A DNA stretch of 64,000 nucleotides. Origin: Phragmites australis. Lineage: Eukaryota; Streptophyta; Magnoliopsida; Poales; Poaceae. Shown here one piece after another: positions 56,866 through 64,000 of the stretch. The position numbers and the translations under genes were made by a program. The stretch spans positions 20,441,501 through 20,505,500 of the forward strand of contig NC_084938.1 in assembly GCF_958298935.1 (NCBI RefSeq). Reading direction: 5' to 3'. The notes under the pieces were generated by a model. It was given only the letters and a program-made list of their open reading frames with translations. It did not search any database and was not told the origin of the DNA. The stretch's first letter is position 1; every line of letters begins with the position of its first letter.

Positions 56866-58466
56866 GCTACCCATGCAACACTCATAGAATTTTGGTAGAT
56901 TGGCATCGCCTTCGCCCACACTCGCGTTACGCTCCGGTTCTTCGTTCAATAAAGAAGAACCCATGCAATGATGAGCATGAATAAGGTGCAACAATGTATG
57001 CTATAATATGCATAACAATATGTTAAGAGTGCAAGACATGCAAAAGAATAACAAACTTTGCGACCTAAACAACGCCAAAAAACTAATAGGAGGCCAAAGA
57101 TTTTGGGTTGAACTCGGAACATCCGGGTTTTGGAACCTCTGATGTATGCTTCGGATAGGGGTTCTTGGTTAGCCATTTTTGGATTAACTTGAAAGTTTTG
57201 GACTGATTCTGGAACCTCCGAGTTTGGCTAGAATGTCCGGTGGGGCTCCAAACGGGGTTCTCTGCTAAATCTAAATCGAATTAACCCAGAACCTCCGGGT
57301 AATACCCAGAACTTCCGGCTAGGTCAGACTTTCCGGGTTAGGCTTTGAGCGAGGGTGCTCAGTTAAAAGCACTGCGAATTACACGGACCCTTCGAGTTTA
57401 ACCTAGAACATTCGGGTTGGGCCAATTTGAACTTCTCGATGGTTTTTCACGGCCGATTCGACTTGCATATTGAATCTATCCTACATAGACATGGAGATAC
57501 ACTATACAAAAGTTTCTAGACCCAAAACGCACCCCAAACCCTAATGATTTTCAAGGAAAATTCAGCGGGGGTTTCACTGGGCTACCTGGAACCTCCATGT
57601 TCTACCTGGACTATCTGGGTTGTTGCATAGAGCATTTCTTCGCAGGGAGAAATAGCCGATTTGATTTGCAAGCTTCCTCAATAAAAAGAGAAAAGGTTTT
57701 GCACTAGTTTATGGACTCTAAACTTCATCTACCAACATGGCAACTCGATTCCATGACTTAAACTCAGCCAAAACCTCAAAATCGCTCCTAAGCATCAAGA
57801 ACACGAAAAGCTTTGCAACTTCGCGACCAAAGCTCCAAACTCGGAATTTATCCAACCAAAACGTGCATCCTTGCCATGGGAGCCTAGGAGACTCACCCAA
57901 GATACTTTGCTGAGATTAATGACCATCGGGGGAAGGTGGAAAAGCTCAGGAAGAGGAAGAATGTCAATGCTCCTCGTGCTTTAACCAAGAACACCAAAAC
58001 AACTCAAGAACGACTCGAATCCTTTGGGAAAACACAAATGAATTGGATGGATAAGGAGCTTAGAAGCTAAGGAATACGTGAGTACCACATGCATACCTCG
58101 ATTGGGCTTCTAGAAGGCAGATTCGAGGAAGAGAGAGAGAGAGCGAGAGCTTGAGGGGAGGGAGAGGGGAACTGCTCCCTTGCCTTGGCCGGTTGGAGAG
58201 AGCGTGGGGAAGAGAGAGGGGGTAGGTGGGGCTACTGCCCAAGGGAGAGAGGGAGTGGTTGGCCACCCATGTGAGCCCACATGTTAGAGAAAGAAGCCTG
58301 TTTTAGCTGCGAATTCTATTCTTTCTCTCTTGAATTATTTTCTCTCAACCGATTGACTCTAAACAAAATACTCTAGCATTCCAAAATAAAATTACACAAA
58401 CTTAAAAATAATGCTTAAGAAGCATGATTATGCTTAATTATGTTATTACGGTTCCGGGACATGACA
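56866..58466 (-). repeat. 5' LTR of the Tekay-like element, right part
   Basis: It continues the LTR from 49207 and ends on + at CCGGGACATGACA (minus-strand start TGTCATGTCCCGG). It contains many GGAACCTCCGGGTT-type words at 57110-57610, GA-rich runs at 58130-58250, and no coding region. Confidence 0.75.
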
Positions 58467-59580
58467 TACTACCTGCAAGGTTGTAGAGAGAAGAAGATTT
58501 TCATTGTCGTCACTTCTTGCAAGGGGACGGCTACTTCCTCATGGACTTCAACAACTTATACGACCTCTTCAACCTCGATGGCCTATACGTGGGGTTATTA
58601 TGATACTTTACATTATAAGCCCTTTTAAACTAGACGTTCATTAATTATTACCACTAATTCTCCAATCTAACTAATTTCTTATCTGTAAACACTTGATGCA
58701 AGAAACAAAAAGAATGAACCATTCACATTCCTTGACCCCCAAATTATGATGATTACTATGATGAAACAATAAAGGGAATTCATTTTGGCAAATGTGGCTA
58801 ATGCAATGAGCCACTTTTCAAAGAGGAACTACCTAGTGGCCGCCCACAACACAGGTGACCACCGGATCTTACTGGTCATTGTCCACAAGTAGAACTTGGT
58901 TTGGTACCTCGATTCATCAAGACCAGTAGTAGGACCTAACACGAACTGGGAGTATGTGACCATACTTTGGTCAAACAAATCCTCAGCGAGTAAGTTCTTC
59001 GTGACTTATGTTACATATTGAATTTTTCAAACTTATACCAAATGTTGAATATTGGATCTCTCTTCGCATGTAGGGCTTTTGATAGGTATATGCATTGTGA
59101 TCCAAAGTAAGATCCCAAAAAGCCTCGTATACTGACACATAAGACCGTCTTCACGGCAAGGTCTAGCATGCATATTTGCAAACATTCTACTACTACCTTT
59201 TTTTTCAAACTGACGGTTTTTCCCTCTCCAGTGCCAACAACAACCACCGGGCAACCCCTACGGCTTCTATGTTGCGTGTCACATGCTACTAACCTTGGCA
59301 GCCAAGGATATGAAATCCCCAGATGTAAGATAATTGCATAGTCTTTTCATAACTGATTTTATTCATTACTAATATCTGATGATAAAATAATTTTACTCAC
59401 GCTAATTTCATACTTTTTCCATAACCACTTTCATTCAGTAGGAATTCAGCTTACCGGATGGCAACATCGAGAAGTCTGCACTCGCCAACATTCGAGGACG
59501 GATCGCCACATTCATAATGACCGAAGTCATCTCTTCGAAAGGCGAGTTCTATTGTAGGGACACGGTGTCCTGACTTATGT
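58467..59580 (+). pseudogene. Ulp1-like (C48) protease fragment of CACTA module 3, active-site Cys lost
   Basis: Ulp1-type proteases cleave SUMO-like proteins, and grass CACTA elements often carry a related domain. The upstream CACTA frame ends ..QLHNYY at 45779 and resumes here with LQGCREKKI, so the Tekay element inserted within this gene. At 58797-58970 there is SKRNYLVAAHNTGDHRILLV, the His-containing part, then a strand with WYLDSSRP. After an acceptor CTCTCCAG (ending 59231) comes CQQQPPGNPYGFYVACHMLL and, at 59440-59575, FSLPDGNIEKSALANIRGRI. The residue before GFYV, usually the catalytic Cys, is Tyr (codon 59259-59261). Stops break the frame. Confidence 0.7.
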
Positions 59581-59774
59581 AATTGTGGTTGCACTTTCAA
59601 CTTAGTTAATTTGTAGTTATCTTGATGTGGACTTACATCGTTGTACATTTTGATTATGTATATGTGCATATCTCGTGACTTGGTCCCTACAATGTGGGTA
59701 TCTTGAAATGCATGATGTGGCATGAATGTTTTGAGTGATTTTGATGAGGGTATCTAGATGTGTCTTATTTGCAG

Positions 59775-59816
59775 GAGAAGACAACTGTCAAATCCTGATA
59801 TTGCTTCAGGATACAG
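59775..59816 (+). repeat. CACTA module-end motif, copy 3
   Basis: GAGAAGACAACTGTCAAATC followed by CTGATATTGCTTCAGGATAC, matching copies at 36114 and 42209. Confidence 0.75.
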
Positions 59817-59850
59817 TTAGGAAATAGGTAAATCCTATTGGGGGATGAGA

Positions 59851-60472
59851 CTATTAGTGCCGGGTGAAAACATCACCCATCACTGCAGACGTCACCAGTG
59901 ACTGGTGGTAAATTCACCCATTACTAATAACTGAGTCCCTAATGACAGGTGGTAAATCCCTTAGTGAGACTCGGTTATTAGTGACAGGTGATAAATAGAC
60001 ATGTAACTACTATCTGGATCATTAGTGAAGGATGTTAAATAAATTCATCACTGATGACTCGATCAACAGTGATGGGTTGTAGTTACCACTCGTCACTAAG
60101 GATCAAGTCCTTGAGACGGGTTAAAAAAGCTATCTGTCACTGGGACTCGATAATTGGTGATAAATGTTAAATACATCCGTCACTAATGACTGAGTCTCTG
60201 AGACGGGTTGGAAAGCTACCCGTCACTGGGACTCGATCATTAGTAACAGGTGGTAAATACACCCGTTACTAATGACGGTTATAGTGATGAGCAATAGGTT
60301 TTCATAGATCATAGGAGACGTACTTTAGTGATGGGTTTCAATTATGACCCGTCACTGACGACAGTTATTAGTGACGGATTCTAACCTGTTCCTAATATTT
60401 CATCATTAATAATACAATAAAAATAACAAATACAATAACCGTCATTAATAACTGTTATCATTCGTCGTTAAT
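59851..60472. repeat. CACTA subterminal repeat array 4 (3' side)
   Basis: The longest array, with many copies of TTAGTGACGGGT, TAGTGACAGGTGGTAAAT and ACCCGTCACTAATGAC-type words in both orientations over about 620 bp. No clean TTTCTTGTAGTG end is visible after it. Confidence 0.8.
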
Positions 60473-60480
60473 GTATTGTT

Positions 60481-61109
60481 CTATCGTAACAACGCTCAAA
60501 CCGCCTCAACCAGACCAACCGAGCTACAGTTCGGTCCTAGCGCTCGTTGATCAATATGTGATTAGTTTCAAATAGTTAAAGGGTTCTCCCGGTTTAGAAT
60601 TGATTCCTATTGGAATACGGTTTCACATTTAGCTCAATAAAATAGCGTTGTTTTTCATGACTTACTAGGACTCTACTTGGACCAATGCTGTTGATTTCGT
60701 AGGTATTTACTCACCGGATATTTACTATTCCAAGTGTGTGTTTGTCCATTGAAATATGTTTCAACTATATGTACATCGAGGCGAAAATAAACCCTGGTGT
60801 GGCAAGGCCATTCCATGGCTAGCACTCCCCGATTATGTCACCACCAGGCGCGTGTAACATATACCTATATATTGTAAGAACGTTCTCGTTTAAAACATGA
60901 GAATCTTTCTATATTCCTACAGAGAAATGAGGTAGGGTTTGTTTGGTAGAATTTTAGTATTTAATTTTTTGAAGCTGATTGTTTTTTACTCTAAACTTTT
61001 TTTATAGTCAGAGCTATAGACAAAGGATTTTTTATTGAGACATCTTATTTTTATTTTAAACTAAAAATATATATTTAAATTATTTTATTTTGTTAGTTTA
61101 ATAGGTAAA
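60481..61109. other. Intergenic, with a possible half MITE
   Basis: There is no gene. Around 60945-61110 the words GGGTTTGTTTGGTAGAAT and an AT-rich interior look like one end of a grass MITE, but I found no matching second end. Confidence 0.3.
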
Positions 61110-61775
61110 GGGATGCTCCACAGCGGTTGACATCCTTAAAACCATAGCTTCACCTCACGACTAGGGTGAGGCCCAGTCAATCAGCCCCCTGATCGACGAA
61201 GAAGATATTGCGATCAACCTCTTCTAATCGCAGGACAGATACTCATATGACCAATTAAATCGTATTAAATATCATCCACTCAATTTCCTTTCCCGATCAC
61301 CTCCTTTCGGCAATCATGATCGTGGAAAAATGTAAAGTTGGAGTGACCTGTCACATAGCATTTATTGCTACAGGACAATCTTGTAGGCGAACGTGATACC
61401 GTTCGGCGGATGTGACAAAGCCTGCAGGGCGACTAGAGCAGGATGGTTGTGCATACCCCTGTAATGATGATTTAAGAGTAGTTGTCTCTGTCAGGAAGAG
61501 GTCTGCTATATAGTTTGGCACGATCCATTTGTATATACTCCTTTTCCCCTATTATATAAAAGGGATGAGTAGGTTTGTAGGACAATATTTTGTAACAGGT
61601 TCATCCAATCTATAAAAAAATACATATAACATAGGAATATTATCCTACGAAAGCCTTGAACCTGAATAAATCATAGTGTTCTTGTGTATATTCGATCCCA
61701 CCACAATGAAATACCGATCAACGTGCTCGTCGTCTGGTACACCTCAAATTTATTATTAGAAATCATCCCCCGACA
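61110..61775 (+). repeat. LTR-like fragment ending CCCCCGACA
   Basis: It contains TATATAAAAGGGATGAGTAG near 61551, GCCTTGAACCTGAATAAATC near 61654, and an end AATCATCCCCCGACA at 61761-61775, the layout of an LTR 3' half (promoter, polyadenylation region, CA end). The TGTCGG-type start is missing, so it is truncated on the left. Confidence 0.45.
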
Positions 61776-61849
61776 TCTTACAAACTCAAAATTCTGCATA
61801 GATCTCGGAGGTAGAGTTCTAATAATTTTGGTCAAAATTCATAGTATAA

Positions 61850-62066
61850 GATCATGTTTAGCATAGCTCCAGCTCCGAGCTCTACATTAAATTTTGTGTT
61901 TATAGTCTAAAATAAAATAATTTAAATTATTATTTCTGACTAAAATAAAAATAAAATAATTTATTTAAACATCTTCGATATATCTACCGTTCTCGTTCGT
62001 AAATTTGTAGAGTTTGAAATACTCGGCTAAAAAAAAACTAAAACTGAAGTTACGCTAAACAGGCGC
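61850..62066. mobile_element. Tourist-like MITE (217 bp)
   Basis: The ends GATCATGTTTAGCATAGCTC and (inverse of the right end) GCGCCTGTTTAGCGTAACTT form imperfect inverted repeats. TAA flanks both sides (61847-61849 and 62067-62069), the target preference of PIF/Harbinger-derived Tourist elements. The interior is AT-rich and non-coding. Confidence 0.6.
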
Positions 62067-62316
62067 TAAGATTCTTAAAGAAATGGTTGCTTCCAAAGTC
62101 GACACAGACTCACCTATAAGTTCATCGAGGCGAACCGTGGCCCGGCAAGCCAAACTCATCACTTGCAGAACGCCAGCCAGAGCAGAGCGCCTTTGGCTTG
62201 ACCGCGCCCACACGGCCACGCCTTGGATTCGCACTGCAGCTCAGCACACACATCATTCCAATCTACTAGCGCAGTAGCGCCTCGCCTCGTAGCATCCGAC
62301 GCGCGCCGGCACCGCG

Positions 62317-63549
62317 ATGCCCGGCGCGATCGTTGCGTGCTTCCGCTGCGCCGCGCCGTCCTCGGCCGCGGCTGGGCCCAGCCTCGCGACCTCCGTCTAC
62401 GAGACCCACCTCGGCCTCGTCGCGCTCTCCTGGACCCGCACCTCGCTCGGCCTCTCCCTCCGCGCCGTCCTCCGCCTCTCGTCGTCGTCCCTGCCCCCCT
62501 CGTCCACGCCCGCCTCCTGCTCCTCGGCCGGCGGCTACCTTGATGACGACCCCGACGAGGAGACCCTCGCCTTCCGCGTCAACCCCTGGCTCCTCTGGCG
62601 GCGGCGCGGGTCCAGGCGATTCCGCGCTGGCGACCGCCGCATCGACCTGGCATGGGACCTCTCCCGCGCGCGCTTCCCGGGCTCCGGGTCCCCGGAGCCC
62701 TCCTCAGGGTTCTTCGTCGCCGTCGTCATCGACGGCGAGATGGTCCTCGCCGCCGGGGATCTCCCCGACGCGGCCTACCGGAGGACCCACGCCCAGCACC
62801 CGCCCGGAGGCGCGCACCCCGTCCTCCTCTCCCGGCGGGAGCACGTCTCCCTGCGCGACGCAGGCCCCGGCCGCGGCCGCAGCCACACGACCTGGGTGAC
62901 CGTCCGGGGCAAGGAGCGGGAGATCTCCGTGGATCTCGTGGCCCGCGGCCGCGGCAGGGACAGGGCCGCCGGCAGGGAGAAGGAGAAGGACCGGGCGGAC
63001 GTCGGCATGTCGCTCTCCGTCGACGGCCAACGCGTGCTCCACGTGCGGCGGCTGCGCTGGAAGTTCCGAGGCAGCGAGCGGATCGACCTCGGCGGCGGCG
63101 ACCGCGTCCAGGTCTCCTGGGACCTCCACAATTGGCTCTTCGCCCCGCGCGAGCCGCCTCCCGCGGACGCCTCGACGCACGCGCGTGCCCACGCGGTGTT
63201 CATCTTCCGGGTCGAGCTCGGCGGCGGTGGCAGCGGCGAGGAGCGCGAGGCTGATTTGGGGAAGGACCCCTCGTCCGATAAGGCCGCGAGAAGGAGCACG
63301 GGCGTCTGGGGAGGCTACCTCGCGCGGTGGGGGCAACGGGACTGGAGCGAGACGGGCAGCAGCGGGGACAGGAAGAAGGGCAGAGGGAGGAGGCTGGCGA
63401 AGGGGAGCTCGTCCTCGTCGGCGTCCTTGGCATCCTCGGCGGCGTCGTGGGCAAGCGGCTCGACGGTGATGGACTGGGCCAGCCCCGAGGAGGCCGAGAT
63501 GCAGCGCTGCGACGGCTACTCGCTGCTGATCTACGCCTGGAAGAGCTAG
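62317..63549 (+). CDS. DUF868 family protein, single exon
   Basis: A plant-specific family of unknown biochemical function. The 410-residue frame is intact and starts at ATG 62317 in a good context (GCACCGCGATGCC), about 40 bp after a short leader. Family landmarks in order: ETHLGLVALSWTRTSLGLSL (29-48), FRVNPWLLWRRRGSRRF (86-102), DLAWDLSRARFPG (110-122), GFFVAVVIDGEMVLAAGDL (131-149), LSRREHVS (171-178), MSLSVDGQRVLHVRRLRWKF (231-250), GDRVQVSWDLHNWLF (261-275) and HAVFIFRVE (292-300). The C-terminal 110 residues are Ser/Gly/Arg-rich and end DGYSLLIYAWKS. The very GC-rich codon use is typical of intronless grass genes. No signal peptide or membrane segment is evident. It lies 250 bp from the MITE and is the next ordinary gene after the transposon block. 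Confidence 0.92.
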   Translation: MPGAIVACFRCAAPSSAAAGPSLATSVYETHLGLVALSWTRTSLGLSLRAVLRLSSSSLPPSSTPASCSSAGGYLDDDPDEETLAFRVNPWLLWRRRGSRRFRAGDRRIDLAWDLSRARFPGSGSPEPSSGFFVAVVIDGEMVLAAGDLPDAAYRRTHAQHPPGGAHPVLLSRREHVSLRDAGPGRGRSHTTWVTVRGKEREISVDLVARGRGRDRAAGREKEKDRADVGMSLSVDGQRVLHVRRLRWKFRGSERIDLGGGDRVQVSWDLHNWLFAPREPPPADASTHARAHAVFIFRVELGGGGSGEEREADLGKDPSSDKAARRSTGVWGGYLARWGQRDWSETGSSGDRKKGRGRRLAKGSSSSSASLASSAASWASGSTVMDWASPEEAEMQRCDGYSLLIYAWKS

Positions 63550-64000
63550 CGCCGGGCACTGCTCCGGTCAGCGGCATTGAAAACTGCCCATTGGATCGTT
63601 GTTGTAAGTTGCATTGTTCTGGTGCAGCTTGGGCATTTAGGATTGAATTGGTCTTGGATTACCTTAGAAAACTAGCATTTGCTACGTGTAATGAGCAACT
63701 AGTGAGGCAATTTTTTTCCCATTCTTAGCAAAATTTGCATTTCTTGACTAGGAGTAAGGAATCACATTCAGGACATTTTGAACAGTTTGTAGTCTGGCCA
63801 TCCAAATGATCACCATCAACCGCTCCAATGAATAGTTTTGTCTATCTAATTTGTCGCCTGCTTAAAACCAAATCTATCATTCAACCAATTAGCTGTTGTT
63901 GCAGCAATCTGTATAAACCTTAACCATATGTGTTAGATCACAAAAACCGGTTGTTGATGATCCACATTCACATGATTTGTCCTCAGTTCAGTTTATGATT
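63550..64000 (+). other. 3' UTR and flank of the DUF868 gene
   Basis: The sequence returns to AT-rich composition after the stop. No further gene or repeat is recognisable up to the window end. Confidence 0.5.

Larger units (their letters stand above)
45780..58466 (-). mobile_element. Deleted Tekay/RIRE3-like gypsy element, itself interrupted by a CRM-like element
   Basis: Read on minus: the 5' LTR starts TGTCATGTCCCGGAACCGTA at 58466, runs to 56866 and resumes from 49207 to 47707 across the inner insertion (about 3.1 kb in all). Then come a primer-binding site (47706-47691), a leader, gag (46.9-46.0 kb), and a 250-bp 3' LTR tail (46033-45780). pol and most of the 3' LTR are deleted. The flanks TATTA (45775-45779) and TACTA (58467-58471) fit a 5-bp target duplication with one change. 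Removing it joins the host CACTA frame. Confidence 0.82.
34440..60480 (+). mobile_element. Composite CACTA (En/Spm) region, interrupted by three later insertions
   Basis: Four arrays of TAGTGACGGGT-type subterminal repeats (34.45, 37.83, 42.28 and 59.85 kb) enclose a TNP2-type transposase pseudogene, a TnpA-like (Transposase_24) pseudogene and a Ulp1-like protease fragment, all on +. This is the gene content and order expected for grass CACTA elements. Three copies of a ~40-bp motif (GAAGAC..CTGTCAAATCCTGATATTGCTTCAGGAT-type, near 36114, 42209 and 59775) end the modules. Later insertions are a SIRE-like solo LTR and a Tekay-like gypsy that itself holds the CRM-like element. I could not find clean CACTACAAGAAA termini, so the outer limits are approximate. 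Confidence 0.75.

Noticed and set aside
60440..60500. TTGTTCTATCGTAAC as the 3' CACTA terminus
   Set aside because: Only weakly like TTTCTTGTAGTG, and no matching 5' end or target duplication was found. The outer limits of the CACTA region are left approximate.
62652..63254. Long alternative frames overlapping the DUF868 gene on both strands
   Set aside because: They are by-products of very high GC content. Only the 62317 frame carries the family motifs in order.

Overview
The window is nuclear DNA of a grass (Poaceae), probably a panicoid. The evidence is a spliced plant gene with GT-AG introns, a GC-rich single-exon plant gene, and families typical of grass genomes: Tat-lineage, Tekay-like and CRM-clade Ty3/gypsy, TNT1-like and SIRE-like Ty1/copia, CACTA, a Mutator-like foldback element and a Tourist-like MITE. 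I found no rRNA or tRNA genes, no CRISPR array and no bacterial operons.

Layout. 1-11217 is a Tat-lineage gypsy element (Huck/RIRE2-like) whose 5' end lies outside the window. It has a decayed gag-pol on +, a long antisense ORF on - (about 6.0-9.2 kb), and a 3' LTR at 9732-11217 carrying six hairpin-forming tandem repeats. It sits in an older LTR remnant (to 11464). 12331-16398 is an intact nine-exon gene for a DCN1-like cullin-neddylation protein (220 aa), with a housekeeping-type promoter (telo-box, site II motifs, G-box, TATA). 17.4-22.5 kb is a very decayed copia element on -. 22942-25590 is a truncated CRM-like element. 25.6-27.7 kb is an LTR-like stretch split by an 871-bp foldback Mutator-like element with a near-perfect 9-bp target duplication. 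27.7-34.4 kb is mostly unrecognised.

About 34.4-60.5 kb is a composite CACTA region of three modules. Each opens with an array of TAGTGACGGGT-type subterminal repeats and closes with the same ~40-bp motif. Module 1 holds an unrecognised gene fragment, module 2 a TNP2-type transposase pseudogene, and module 3 a TnpA-like (Transposase_24) pseudogene plus a Ulp1-like protease fragment. Into this region went a SIRE-like solo LTR (36263-37823, TSD attag) and a deleted Tekay/RIRE3-like gypsy on - (45780-58466). Into that element's 5' LTR went a nearly intact CRM-clade retrotransposon on + (49208-56860). Its two 918-bp LTRs differ at only two positions and its 1659-aa gag-pol frame is open, so it is the youngest layer.

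60.5-62.1 kb contains an LTR-like fragment and a Tourist-like MITE. 62317-63549 is an intact single-exon gene for a DUF868 protein. The two ordinary genes are therefore separated by about 46 kb of mostly nested transposons. They have no evident functional link.
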